Shown: positions 35,936-49,900, counted from the first letter of the stretch. The stretch: 64,000 nucleotides of DNA from Pectinophora gossypiella (GCF_024362695.1 NC_065422.1:11283534-11347533); one strand, 5' to 3'. Program-made: numbers and translations. Notes: generated from the sequence alone by a model not told the origin.

Positions 35936-37290
35936 AACTACCCACTTTTATAGGTACTTATTACTTAGATCCGGCTCGAAGGACGCAGATGAAATAAAAA
36001 GATGTCCGCCTTAAAAAGTACAAATTACATATGACAATCATTATGTGTTTAGTAATCGTTACAAGAAATCGCTTGCATTGTGTGATGAGGCTCGAAAACT
36101 AGCGTGTTAGAGGAAATTAGGAAGCAGCAGCATTTGCGTTTACCAAATTGTAAATTACTTATATTCCAATCTTTAGACTTAACTGGATAGTTCCTGTAAA
36201 ATTTTATGACTTGTTATCTAAGTAGGTTAGGTATGTGTTTACTGTCGGGGCTACGCAATAAAGAAATATTATGTATCCACTGTGTAAATACAGACTAATT
36301 AAGATCCGGCTTTTTGTAAAACCAATATTTTGTAAATTCTCGAATGTTCATCGAAACCTAGAGACGGAAATAGGGTACGTACTTTCCAGAGGACTTTTAC
36401 CTGTACTTGTCACGAAACTAAAAACAACGCATTCGAAGTCGCGAGCGGAAAACTAGTTTTACATTAGTTTATGTTTTCCCGCCCTTTTTGTGGCGTCGGG
36501 TTATCGTGAAGACATGTGTTTAATTGTCACCAAGGTGAATGACTCGGCACCTTATAATTTAGCAGCACCACCACTTGCACTTCAATGAAGTTAATCGGTT
36601 CTTTCATGTTCGTAGCGTAAAATTATAACTGGTAAGTAAAATGGAGAGCGGTTACCGCGATCTTTTCTAATGCGCAGCGTTTGGATGTCATCGTTCGCTT
36701 TTTGTCTATATTTCGGTAACATTGCGACATAATGTGTTTTGTCGCCAATGTAAATATAATTGTTCGTCGCATACAAAGCTATTATATGTACCTATTTTTT
36801 GTCTTTATCTGCTTTATTTTCAGTTTCTTATTATAAAGAGCGTGGCTCTTAAATTATTTTTTTTACGACCCTCTTTTTGGTTAGTATTTTGACTGCTAAC
36901 ATAATTAAATTGGTCTTCTTGACTTGACGTACCTATTTCGATTTGTACCTATTTCCACTGATAAGGTCTCCTTTATATTAGCATCTATTACCTATGATCT
37001 TTGAATTATCAACATCCATTCTCTTCTGTTGAGGTTTATAAGGGGTCAATTCAATATAGGATGTTTATTTTGTACAAAATAAATGAAATGCATCAACGTA
37101 TCACAGCATCACTCATTTACTCCAAGATCCAGCCACTATAAAATAACGTTCGACAATCACGCTTCAAATAATTTACCAACAACTTAAATGTTACCTAGTA
37201 TAAATTACAATTTATATAATAACTATCTAATTTAAAGTTTTTGCGACTAATATAATATTTACATTAATAAATTGTCCTTATGTTTCACTT

Positions 37291-40200
37291 CTACCGTGAC
37301 TGTAATGTGGGTGTCGTGATATTTTGTTTAGTGGTAGTTTCTGTGATGGATTGCACCGATGTTGATGTGTTTTCAGGCGTGCTTAATTCTACTTGGGTCG
37401 AGCTGCCAATCGTTGTGCCGAAAGCCGTCGTCGTCTCGTCAAATACGTCCATTCTCGACTGGAAGCCGTTGAAGTTGTTTCTGCCGTGGAATGTGACTGT
37501 CTGGTGCGGGCTCTGGGTGATTGTGTTTCCATGGAAGGTCACAGTCTGGTGTGGATTGTCGGTGGCAACGTTCCCGTGAAGTGTTACTGTATTCTGCGGG
37601 GAGGTCGTTACCGTGTTGCCATTCACGGAGTACGAATAGTGTGTGAGTTGTTGGTTGTTCTGTGACCCGTCGTCTCCGACTGACAGGCCGCTCGTAACAA
37701 CTTGCTCGCCGCTACTAGGCGAAGGGTGAACTATTATGGGAATTCCAACGGGAACTCTGATGGGTACTTTCACTGGATACGGAACTTTGACAGGCACAGG
37801 TACTCTCTTTTCAACGGGATAAGGTCTAGGAATGTAAACAGGTACCCTCTTTTCGACTTCAACTCTTTCAGGTACGAGAACTTTGAATGGCATCGGTACT
37901 TTTTTCTCAACTTCAACGGGATAAGGGACTCTTTTCTCATATGGTACGGGAACTGGTTGTGGCACTTTAACAGGATACGGTTGCGGGTATGGGACTCGCA
38001 CAGCGACGTGCTTTATGACTTCAACTGGCTCCTTGACCGGCACTGGCACCTTGGTCTCGTAAGGAACTGGATGTGGTACGAGTATCCTTACTGGATAGGG
38101 GACGGGCACTTTCTTCTCCACAGGCACGGCCACTGGGTACGGTTTAGGTACTTCCACTGGCACTTGTTTTTCTATATGAACTGGTACCGGTTGTGGTACT
38201 TTTACTTGCTGTACCACGGGGTACGGTTTAGGGACGTACTGTACCACGGGGTAGGGTTTTGGGACGTACTGCTTCTCGACGACCTTGACTGGGACCGGGT
38301 GCGGGACCTTGACGGGGACGGGGTACGGGACCTTTTGCTCAACTTTGACTGGCACCGGTACGGGCACCGGCACGGACACCGGCTTCGGCACTTCCACCCG
38401 GACTGGCTTCTCGACGGTCTTGACATATTTGTGATGGTGATGGTGGTGATGATGCTTGATTCTCGTGATGATTTTCGGCGGGTTGCTCTCGTCGGTCTGG
38501 TAGTCCCCCTTAATGTGAGTTGTGTGTACGACCGGTTTCCCTCTGTAACCAGAATACACATACGGATTCAGTTGTTTTGATCTGCCGATGAATATTATAT
38601 TTTTTCTGGCGGCAGCGGCAGCCGCGGTGGGGGTTGGCGAGCCGCCCACGGGGATCAGACCGAACGATTGCAAATACATCATTCGCTTATCTTTAACGGG
38701 AGATTCGTTCGGATCGCTTAGGTAGACATCCGATCTATCTGACCGTCTACTTATAGTAGTCTGTTTAGATTTTCTTACTTTGTTTAATGGGTAGTGCGAT
38801 GGAATGATGGGGACCCAGTCGTTAGGCTCGATGTGAGGCAAGTTGGCTGGCGCTGCTGTGGAAGGCTTTTTCTTGGAAGGGTTCCTGGTGACCCTGCGGT
38901 ACGGAGGACGGGTGGCGGGATGCGCAGTACTAGATCCTGTATTTTCCGTGAGAATAATGATTTTGTGATGGCTCCCTGCTGAACTTAGATCACTGTCAGT
39001 GTCATTTTTGTTTACTTTAGTGTTATTCTCGTTCGTGTTATTTCCAGTCGTGTTATTTGCTTTCATTTTTTCTAAGACATGTTTAGGCCAAATTCTTTTG
39101 GTTCTCAAGTATTTCGTTGTAGTGGTGGTAGCAGTGGTTGTGGTACTACTAGTGGTGGTGGAGTTGGCAAAGTGTGGTGGCCTGACGAAGTCTGTGCGGA
39201 TTCCATTGATAGTCTCGACTGGTAAACTGAACTTGGGGCTTTTGACAGCGACTGCCGGTTTGCTGGTGGAGGCGGCGAACACGAGCTGTTGATGTTTCGG
39301 GTAAAGGGTATTTCTGTGCTGTTGTAATGGAATCACTTTGTGATATTTGTAAACTGAATTCGGTGGGTGTTGAATCTTCACTTGTTTTGGGTAGGGGCTT
39401 CTTATAGAAGGTAGGTTTTGTATTGATCCATAGTATAGGCGTGGTACTTCGATATATTTCGGTTTTCCCGGTTTGTCTGGGGTGTGATTGGGTGGTTTGC
39501 TCGGCGGGCGCTGCTCGGGCTGCGTGTAGTTGGTCGGTGCCGCCGGCGCGGGCGTCGGTGAGGGGAGCGCTACGTACTTGGGGCCATCTATGATAGTCAC
39601 AGCTCGGTTCTTCGCCTCCTGGGCGAGTTGGTCTGTCTTGTCCTCATAGTTGTAAAACTTTGTCGTCGCGCCAACTTGAATCACGACGAACACTAACGCA
39701 TAAATCAGGAATGCCGTCTGCAAAGAAAGAAACGGTATCGATAACAAATTGTTTGATATACATCAAACTGAATGGACTATTAGTAATCTGTCACCTACTT
39801 TAACCAAACCATGAATTTTGGATTATGTTTGACCAATTTATTTATAACGTGGTTGTTCATGTTAATATTAACAGAATTCAGTCGTTTTAGTAATGAAATC
39901 GGTAAAAAGAAGTGCTACTTCCTAGTTGCATTAGCAACAGGCAGATTATTTTTTCACAATACGTTCACAAAAAAGGTTACTAACAGCAGTTTCGAGCAAA
40001 GTTTATAAATATTTCATAAAACACTTTACAATTCAATTCATATGACAACCGGTGCGTGTGGTGATCGCACCAGGGCGAACACAAAGCAGAATATACACGC
40101 AATATTCGCTACAGACCTCTTCCGCATCCGTGGTGTACGCACGAGTATACACTTTAGTAGGTACCATGTCACATTTACTTATTTGACGAATTTATTACAA

Positions 40201-41577
40201 TATATTATGGCCAGTTTCTCAATAAGTTAATGTGACATGGTACTAAAATGCACAAATAGGTAAGTAGATACCTGTGTAAATACTCGTGGTAACGTCTATG
40301 ATTCCGCAAATAAAAAACGTTACGCAATGCAAAACACTTTATTGAAAACAGAATTTAGGTTGGCGATACAAGTTACTATAAGACAGGTAGTAATTCCTAG
40401 TACATAGATAACATAACACATATGAACATATCTGTTTTAAAGAATACTACCTATTTACCTAGTGGCTTAATAATAAGTAATATGAACGTGAACCATATCT
40501 TTCCATAACATTAAATATTGAAAGGTTCTACTAGGAAATTCAAACATGATAAGTAAAGATGATTGTATCTTCTAAAGACAAAATGTTTTAATACTTTTCC
40601 GATGACTTTCCCACTCTTATCATCACATCAGTGACCGTTGGATTCCAGTTGTTGTTTTAAAATCTTCAGAAATATGCAAGCGTGGAAATGCCTAATTTGT
40701 TAATAGATTCCATTCATAATAATTGGTCATTGATAAAAGTCACTCATGAGTAGAAAAATGGGTAAGTACTTATATATTTCTCAAGTCGTACTAATTAGTT
40801 ATAAGTACTTTGGGTCGCCATCTTAAAATCCTTTGACTCTTTAATTGTTGAACAACTTTTCTACTCTTGGCTAGTAAGAAGGAGGAAAATAAGAAGACCT
40901 TACTTCTCTAGCATTTGAGTCGGAGTTAAGACACAAATAAGAAAATAGGTAATTTTAAAATTATTACTGAAGTCAGTGCCAGTGTGTGATTAAAGTGTAA
41001 CTCTACGTCGAGAAAGTTAGTAGGAATATGTTTGTGAAAACAGAAAATGTTTAGATAGGTAGGTACCTCGTAGGTACTTCCATAATTCATACCTATTCAT
41101 CACTTTAAAGTAAATTAATAAATAAAGCCTAATTGTATTGATATGCCTAAATGGAGATTGGAAACTAAGTAAACTATAAACTACACAAAGTAAAAGTAAT
41201 AAAAACGAACTGTTGATTATATTACATTACCAACATCAGGCAACTTATCACTGGTATCACACCTATAACTATCATACAACACAAACCACTCACTTCAAAT
41301 AATAGATCACATAATAATATAAGAACATCACTAATATATAGATTAAAAAAAATCTTGAAATTCACATTATTTTCCCACAAATTCACTTGTCACTAAATCA
41401 CCAATTTCGCGCCAAAAAATACCCGCATTTTTTTTAAAGCGCGTTCAGTTTTTTTACCGACCGACCGACCGATTTAAAACTGAACTTCACTTCCTTCTTT
41501 CCCGATTTCCCGCCGAATTTTCCCGAAGTTTTATTTTAGAACGTTTCGATCTTTGTACCTACCGAAGAGTGTTGCAT
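37291..41577 (-). CDS. Secreted valine/proline-rich repeat protein, cuticle-like (vajk-like low-complexity type)
   Basis: The large exon 37291-39717 is open for 809 codons to a TAG. It starts right after a good acceptor (TTTCTTTGCAG) inside a hydrophobic stretch, TAFLIYALVFVVIQVGATT. The best first exon is 41563-41577 (Met-Gln-His-Ser-Ser, donor GTAGGTAC, phase 0), giving a classic signal peptide and an 813-residue protein. A five-codon first exon followed by a long intron is common in insect cuticle genes. After the signal come a Pro/Thr-rich part, a Thr run, a His run near residue 427, and about 230 residues of short repeats such as KVPYPV, KVPQPVPV and EKRVPVP (about 438-667). Then come three 16-18-residue repeats with the core HQTVTFHGN (about 698-750). 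Low-complexity PV repeats of this kind occur in secreted cuticle or matrix proteins, including Drosophila vajk proteins. The family call is by composition and is tentative; the gene itself is convincing. Confidence 0.8.
40140..40250. repeat. Palindromic short repeat in PV-repeat gene intron
   Basis: TACCATGTCACATTTACTTA on the left faces TAAGTTAATGTGACATGGTA on the right. It is a palindromic copy of the TTAATGTGACATGG family. Confidence 0.65.
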
Positions 41578-41642
41578 ATTGCGGCGTCGGCGGCCGATCG
41601 CAGACTTGCACGTTATGATTGGCCGGAGGGAACGCCACTCAC

Positions 41643-41649
41643 TTATATA
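41643..41649 (-). promoter_or_regulatory. TATA box of the PV-repeat gene
   Basis: TATATAA on the minus strand lies 66 bases upstream of the proposed start codon at 41577. A TCATAA initiator-like sequence falls about 25-30 bases downstream of it. This fits a short 5' UTR leading into the five-codon first exon and supports that exon choice. Confidence 0.55.
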
Positions 41650-43940
41650 GCGTTCGTAATGGGTGGCTGGGCTTCGGGACGCGCACTTTCTCTGCCAATG
41701 TCAGTATCACCCATGTTCCACCCTAATTGAACTTACGCCTGAAAACTACGAAGTTTGTAAATAGAACCCACTTCAGCCTGTTAAATAAACTATAACCGCG
41801 ACTGAAATCGTCAAACTATCTGTACATTCCTGCTGCAGGTAGTACATTTTTCACGGTCTTTTGCAATTAGGTAGGTTTAGTAAGTAAAGAACCAATTCTA
41901 TTTGTATATGAGAATCAGGCACTTTATCTCCATCGGGGTGCGCTCGCCCATCATACGAAGTCAACTCGCAAACAACAGCAAGTTTCATTCCTTTTGTAGT
42001 TTTATCTCTACCCATGGTCTACTCTACAGATACTACCTCTACAGTTAGTAGTAAGGTGTTAGTTCACGCTATTATTTTAGATCAGTACCATAATAATATT
42101 AGTAAATAAGATCAAATAGGCATGAAATGTGGGAGCCTTAATAGCCTATTAATGAGGTTAATTCTGGGGGTAATTCATACATAGTTATGTACCTACCTAT
42201 ATTCTTTGTCTGAGCTTAACCTAATGTAAGCCTGCAAGTAGATGCAAACAGTGTGAATTGTTTTTCTTTTCTCTAACCATGCGTACAAAACACGAGAAAA
42301 AATAGAATACTTAGAATGAAAACTTATTACTCAATTATGATTATGATACAAGTGTTGAATTAAACAATGAATTGAGGTAATCATCGCACGAAAAAGTTTA
42401 CTTTAATCAGTTTAGTTTACTAATTAAAAAAAAACATTTCTTATACTACTTTTCCGTTCAAGGGACTATGTCTTCTTTAACTTCAACGTAGGTAATGTTA
42501 GAAGGTGTAGGTGGTTGTAGGTGTTGTTCTAAGTACGAGCATAGGTACTTACAGGTATTAATCGAGGATTGGCTATTGTAACCTGGCACACTATAAGGTT
42601 CGTCATAACCATCGTAGCGCTGCAGTAACCAAATGTGGCTGCAAGTTTATTTATTTATAGCCATTTTTTCAAATTACATTAAAGTTTTGCCTTAATCTAC
42701 GATCTACAATAACAAATCTGTGTGCCTTCGGGCAAAGGCCTCCCCCATTTCTCTCCATTCTTTTTTGTTATCTACGAATCTGGCCCAGGTTTTAGTGTTT
42801 CCAGCCATTGACATTATTTCGTCGGCCCACCTTTTAAATTGCATACCCGTGTTTCTCTTATGGCCTATCTGACCTATATATATATCGTGGCTGCAAGTTA
42901 TCTCCTGTCAACTTGTAGCACTAACAACTACCCATTTCGATAGGTACCTATTACGAGTAAGAATGCCGTTGGAAGTCTACAAACCGTCGTTACGAGACGC
43001 TACAAGCTTTAGGAGTCAATCGTATTCAGAATTTCTATTATTTCTTCCTACTATTAGGAAGGTATATGGATAATGTAAGTAGTGTATTAGTATTTCCCTA
43101 ACAATAAAATAACATTGTTTTTATCTACCATTGCCAGCTTACAAAAACCCAATATTTAAAAAGTATAATAACGCCATTTCGTTAATCATAGGTTATCTAA
43201 TGGCCGATTGAAAAGTGGCGCGAAATAACCAAGCGTGTATTTTCTGCTTCCTTCCGCGCGTTTTAGGAAAACTGGTGTAAGTTATGCAACCATGTTAATA
43301 ATTAGCACGCAAATAACGTGGTAGCTCTTAGCATGATATTCACGCGTTGTGCCCTCACGCTACATTAAAGTCGATCAGCGATCAGCACATTAGAGGTTAC
43401 TAGCAAATGCGTATTGTAGTGTTGTGATGCTTCCCGAGGACACGATTGAACAGCTTCGCTAGCTGGCTTACCTTTCTATCAACAACATCCAGATAAACAA
43501 CATTATTGATAGGAGATTCCGAGTTACTCCAATGTACTGAAGAGCACCTAAACCAAGAGTCAATTTAGAAAATTTGTGGATTTAAGCGTTTTAAGTTGAC
43601 CGGATTCTGAAACGAGCCTGATGGTTTGGTAAACAAACGTACCTACTTGATCACACACCACAGAGGTTTCATTAGCGTTGATCTCACAAAGTTTATTTAA
43701 ATGTAACGTATTTATGAAAGTAAAGCTGAAATGATATCTTTGTTAAGTAAGTATACCATGTTTTACACACATTACCAGGAAGAGTCGACTGTCGAAGTAT
43801 TTTTTCAATAAGTTTTTATAAGGAACAAACAATTGACGATGACAAATAGAAAGGTAGGATTTCCCTCTTTTACTTTGAACGATAACACGATATTTAACTT
43901 CAGGAAATAAGACAAAACTTGTAACTTGTTTGATTACAAT
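41650..43940. other. Intergenic stretch upstream of the PV-repeat gene
   Basis: No gene is seen between the PV-repeat gene promoter and the 3' end of ZW10. A repeat fragment lies at about 42718-42890. The rest is AT-rich sequence without a long open frame. Regulatory elements of the PV-repeat gene are likely here but cannot be pointed to. Confidence 0.45.
42718..42890. repeat. Dispersed repeat fragment
   Basis: The stretch beginning TGTGCCTTCGGGCAAAGGCC, followed by a CCCCCATTTCTCTCC motif, resembles a dispersed lepidopteran repeat tail that I recall from other moth introns. It has no open frame and no second copy in this window, so its class is unresolved. Confidence 0.4.
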
Positions 43941-43942
43941 AA

Positions 43943-46900
43943 TTATTGTATTTCTTTCAGTATCTTAAGCCTATATTTATCATCTGGGAATCTCATCTTG
44001 ACAATCTGGCGTATTTCTTCACAGCTGAAACTTTGCAACTGATCTCTATTTTCGTTCCAAATTTCGGCGATCTCCAGTAGTTGTGCCTTCAAGAGTTGCG
44101 GCATTTTGTTGAACTTGGTCCATACGTTGACTTTGTCTTCTAGTTTAATTGGCTCCTAAAACCGGAGAAAAGGATTTGAAAGATGAGTTGTTGTTATCAG
44201 TCGAGATAGCCAACGGCGCAAAGTGGAATAATAAAATGGGGCAGCAAGGTATTGCCACTGACGTCTCTACATCGAATAAATATTGAAAAAACGGTTTCCA
44301 GATCTATGTATGGCATGATACGTGAGAAAGCATGTTCCGAAGATGCCTAAGATCATTATGTAAGTAAGTATAACAACGAACAATATGAAGGAAGTAAGTA
44401 CCTAATAGAATTAAACATACTCTATAAGATTATTATATGAATACTCTTGTTTGAACTATGTTTCAAAACAAGGAAACCATTTCTATTCTTTCATTTACAG
44501 ATTGTCATGACAGGAAAGAATACTTACGTCAAATAAAACATTGACTTCGCTAAGAATGTCTTCTAATCTTACAGCCAACATGTAAACTAGTTCCTCTTCA
44601 ATAGGTTTGCCGTCGGCGAATATCCTGTCGAGAATGGCTTGGCATAATGCTTGTATGAGCGTGCAAAGGGACATTTCATACATTCGCGATGGAAGGATAT
44701 TTAGCCAACTGGATTTCAAGTCCCTCATCAGTAAGATGGCTTTGTTGATCGCAGTGTCGAACTGTTCGTACACTTCGTGGGTCCACGGCGAAGTGTCTGA
44801 AATTTTTGAAAATTATATTTATATAACAATAGCAGAAGCAAAGACTGATATGAAACGATATGAAGTTTTTTTTTTCAAGTAAGTAGAAATTAATTTGTCG
44901 ATTTTGTGAATCGGACACAGAACGTCACGGTCGTAGTTCTCTTAGGGGTGGGGTACATGTCACCAAAAAGTACTCTTCTTATCGCGAATTATATCGAGGG
45001 CTTCGACCAATAGCCGTGTGACGTATATCTACGTAAACGGCGAAGGTTTCTGTGCCGCGCGGACAGGCGTCTTTAAAGGCCACATTGAACCAATTAATTC
45101 AATTCAATTCAATTTTTTGAAGTATGGCTTCTGTCATCTTTGACAATTCTGCCAGTGTCGAGGTTGGAGAATACACGTGGATCCGGAGTGAGTCAAATGA
45201 TCGGTGTTGTTGTAGTAACAAAGTCTAAAAAAGAAAAAAAAGGAAAATTTGTTAGTTGTTATTATAAACATACATAAATAAAAAAAACTAACAGTAAAGG
45301 ACGTGCACATATAAATAATTATAATCTAATTTTGTACATTTCAATATACTTAAAAAGAATAAATATTATAGGGGGGTGAAGGTGGGTTAATAAATTAGCC
45401 ATGTTAATAGGGCGAGGAAGGGAAGAAGGTAGAATGTCATAAAGAGATATTGGGAAATTACTACAGTTGAAAAATATGTGATCAATGGTGCCCTCATGGA
45501 GACCGCATTCACATAGGGAATGGTCCCGGACCCTAATCTTGGCTAGAAAATGGGGACTACAATTATGGCCGAGTCGCAAGCGGATTATAGTGGAAGTTGA
45601 AAATTTTGCAGATTTTCGGAATTTAAAGAACCAAGGTTTTATTGGAATAAAAGGCTGTAAACCACCATAAAATTTAGCTGTTTCGCTTCGATATCTATTC
45701 CAATCCTCAGACCATTGTTCTTTTAAATCGAAGTTGGCGGTTGATCGTAAGTCTTGGCTAAAACAATTGGAATATGTTTCGGAACCGCTACGAATAGCCC
45801 ATTTAGCACACAAGTCCGCTTGTTCGTTACCCGCGATACCAGAGTGACTAGGAATCCAAGCAAGAACAGTTTCGATTCCAACTGAATGGCAATTGAAAAG
45901 AATCTCTCTGATTTTGAGGTTAATGGGGTGAACACCTTTGGAACGGAGAGGGAACTTCAGGATATCCTCGAGGCAACTTCTTGAATCGGTGAAGATAATA
46001 GTTTTATTGAGTCTATGGGAAAAAACAAGAGAGACAGCTTCGAAAATGGCAATTGCCTCGCCGGAAAACACTGATATTTTTGAAGGGCATCTGAAGCTCA
46101 GCATAATGTTCATACGAGGGACCCAAACCGCAGAACCAACAGCATCATCCTCAGAAGTTTTCGAGGCATCCGTAAACATAGTCAGCCAACCGGTAAATTT
46201 TTCATTCATGATTTTATTAAATAGATTGTTAGCTGCTGGATCACCTTTGTTAATACCAAAATTGGTGATGATATTAGGATTAAAAACAAGCGCTGGGAAA
46301 GGGATATCAAACATGGGATTACCAGAATATTGAAACATTTGTGGGCCATTAATGAATTTTTGATAACTCTTATATAAGCATGTAGGGACTTTATGAGACC
46401 AGTAGCTAGATGAAGGAATAAAATTAGATAGTTGACATAGAGAAGATAGCAGAGGATGGGAAGAATTTTGGGCAATTTTATAGAAAAACCTGTCACATAA
46501 ATATTGTCTTCGGAGAGATAATGGAGGATCAAGACATTCAATTTGGAGAGCCTTAACGGGAGAGGACTTCATGGCTCCACAAATAATACGTAGCGATTTG
46601 CTTTGTATTTTGTCCCAGCACGCTAATGCTGTCTTATTACATGGCTCTAATAAAAATGAGCCATAATCTAAATGGCTCCTAATAATGGCATTATATAAGA
46701 GTTTTTGTGTATAGGGGTGCGCTCCCCACCATACACCAGAAAGGGCCCTTAAGATGTTTACGCCTTTTTCACATTTGTCCTTTATATAATTTAAGTGAGC
46801 TGTACCAGAGAGACGGGCATCAAAATAAACTCCCAAAAACTTAACTTTATTATGTACTGCTATAGGGCCATCATCCAACTCAATATGAATATCAGGTATC

Positions 46901-49900
46901 TCTCTTTTTCTAGTGAACACCACCGCTGAAGACTTAGAGGCAGATAGTGACAAGCCGTGATCGGAGAGCCAAACATAGAGGTATTGAAGGGCAGAGTTTA
47001 GCCGGATGGCGCATTCAGAGATGGATTCAGAAGAAAAATATAAGGCAATATCATCAGCGTATTGCAAGATATTACATTCAGGAGAACAAGAAGTATCGAG
47101 GTCATAAGTATACAGGCTATAAAGTAAAGGACTCAAAACTGAGCCCTGTGGTAATCCTTTCCAGACTGTTCTAGATGATAGAAGGGAGCCCTGAACACGA
47201 ACAGAAATAGAGCGGACCATGAAAAGATTGCATATTACATTAACCATCCTCACAGGAAGACTCAGCTGTAGCATTTTCTGCCTGAGTATCGGGAGATGGA
47301 CATTATCATAGGCGGATGAAATATCAAGAAAGACACCCACAAAATGATGGCCCCTAGAAAGGGCAAGGCGAATTTCAGATGAAAATATGCTCAAGCTATC
47401 CATAGTACCCATGCCCTTTCTAAAACCAAATTGGGTATCAGACAAGATATTCCTATTCTCAAGGATCCACTCAAGCCTGTTTTTAATCAGGTGTTCCATG
47501 GTTTTGGCCAGAACAGAGGATAGCGCAATAGGCCTATATGATAAGGGATCATTAGGGTCTTTACGAGGTTTAAGGATAGGGATGACAATCTGATGTCTCC
47601 AGGAGTCAGGCACAAGGCCTGTAAGGAATATTGTATTAAATATAGAGAGGAGAGACATTTTTGAGGAATCTGATAAATGTTTTAAGAATGAATAGGGTAT
47701 TCCATCGCTTCCGGGGGTTGAATCCTGGAGATTATCTAATACAGCAGCGAGTTCGTTTAATGAAAAGGGATCATCCATAGGATCATAAGATGGAGAGGGA
47801 GGGGAGGAGGAGGGGAAGCAATTTTCAGAGGGGACAAAAGGTGGAGCCAATCTATCTAAAAAATCATTAAGCCAAACAGAGGGGTCATTGGAAGAAGCAT
47901 TATTGTCAGTATATGATCCACGAAATCTATTAATGTTTTTCCAAAGCAGAGAAGGGGGAGAGCGGGGGGAAAGGCTTTCACAAAAAGAGGACCATCCATC
48001 ATATTTCTTTTTAGAAAGTTCTCTCTTCGTTCTGGCATTAACTTTTTGAAAAGTTATAAAACTATCCAATGAGGGGTTATTAACAAAATTTTCCTCTTCC
48101 TCATCACGTCTGCGGACCAGCTCAGTACATTCAGAGTCCCACCAGGGGGGAGAAGGGATGATATCTTTAGGGGATTTTTTAGTAGGGATGAAGTGGTTGG
48201 CAGACGTGGTAAGGGCCGAAATGAAATCATTGTAAATATCTAAAACATTTTCTGTTGTAGTGGGAGGGAGTAAGTCAGTTTGACTGGTAACAAATAGTCT
48301 GAATTCACTCCATTTGGCCTTAGATAGTTGATATTTAAGGAGAGGAGGAGAAGAGGAAGGGGAGATGGAGACACCTAGGGAAAAGGAAATTACTATAGGG
48401 AGGTGATCGCTACCATGGCTAAAAGGCAGAACCCTCCAGGAGCTTTGGGATGCTAGATTAGGAGAAGAAAAGGAAAGATCAATACAGCTAGGATTTTGCA
48501 GAGGGGATGTTCGTCTTGTTGGACTACCATCATTTAACAGGCAAATATTATTGTTGTCTATTAGGTCTAAGAGGCAAGAGGATGTGGAGTCGCAATAAAC
48601 GGATCCCCACATACTATGATGGCAATTAAAATCACCGACCACCACTAGAGGAGGAGGGAGAGTTAATAAGATGTTATTTATTTCAGAGATGATAGCGGAA
48701 CTAGGGGAAGGGATATAAATGGATACAAAAGTAATATTTAAAGATCGAGCAGCAACTATATTGAAATTTGGAGAATGTGGGGGAAGAGGAATTAAAGAGT
48801 AATTAACAGAGAGTTTGACAAGGAGGGCACAACCATCACGACCACTGCTATGATCATCGCGAAGACACGCGAAACCAGGTACCCGAAAACGAGCGCCCGG
48901 TCTCAACCATGTCTCAGAGATGGCCAAAAAGAGAGGAGTGTGGTTATTAATAAGGGTTATAATTTCAGACTTCTTATGACGAATGCTCTTGCAATTCCAT
49001 TGGAGAAGTGTTATCGCCATTTGTGGAAGTATTATGAGGAGAGATCTGGTTCAGTTTTTGGGAGACATTGTACGGTATTGCAATATTATGTTTAGATAAA
49101 ATCTTAACCAGAGAGAACAAAAGATCAATGATTTGTGATAATGAGTTTTGAGAATCAGGTTCGGGATTTATGAGAGCACAACCATTTTGCTGAGAAGACT
49201 TTGGAGTGTTAATTAACTCAGCATGAGTAACTTTGTCGTACCCTTTACCCAGGGAAGGAGTAGAACGCCGGTTTGTGTAGACTGTTTTACGGTGAGAAGT
49301 GATTGGGGTGGATGGAGGAGATACAGAGCCATAACGAAGAGGAGTAAGTGGGCTCATTGGTGGACAAGACGGTGAAGATAGAGAGGGAGAAGGTCGATGA
49401 GTAGGACCAGGAGGAGGGCGTGCTGAGTCAGCAAAAGTTCGGCGGACTGGGCGAAAGCGAAGGGATGCTTCAGAATATGGAATGTTTTCCTCCGACATCA
49501 CCAGCTTTATAGATTTTTGACGCGAGTGCTCAGGGCAGCTGGGGTGAGTGGCAGTGTGAGGGCCCGAACAAAAAAGACATGAAATATGATTATCTGGAAT
49601 AGAACAGGTATCACCAGAATGAGGTTGGCAGCATTTATAACACCTAGGTGATGAACGGCATTTGTCTTTGATGTGTCCGAAACGGCAGCAATTGTTGCAC
49701 TGAATAGTAGGAAGAGTATACAAACCCACTGGTAAGGATGTAAAACAGCAGAATAATCTGTCAGGAAGGACTTGACCCAGAAAAGTGACAACTACGGTTT
49801 GGGTTGGAATCCACTCCGTTTTGCCCTCAGAAGTTGACTTGCGGTTTAAGCGTCTCGCTTTGATAGGTCTACTGTTAGAATTGGAGCTTTCTACAGAGGT

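Larger units (their letters stand above)
33961..37260. other. Intergenic AT-rich stretch
   Basis: This gap lies between the CZIB-type gene and the convergent PV-repeat gene. I see a 180-base inverted-repeat element at about 34240-34425 and a degraded SINE on the minus strand at about 35745-35935. The rest is AT-rich sequence with short random ORFs of about 60-80 codons. None has protein-like composition or splice context that I could support. Confidence 0.5.

Noticed and set aside
37702..38580. 292-codon plus-strand ORF rich in Arg, Tyr, Asp and Trp
   Set aside because: It is the antisense reading of the PV repeats; the minus frame has signal peptide, splice context and coherent domains.
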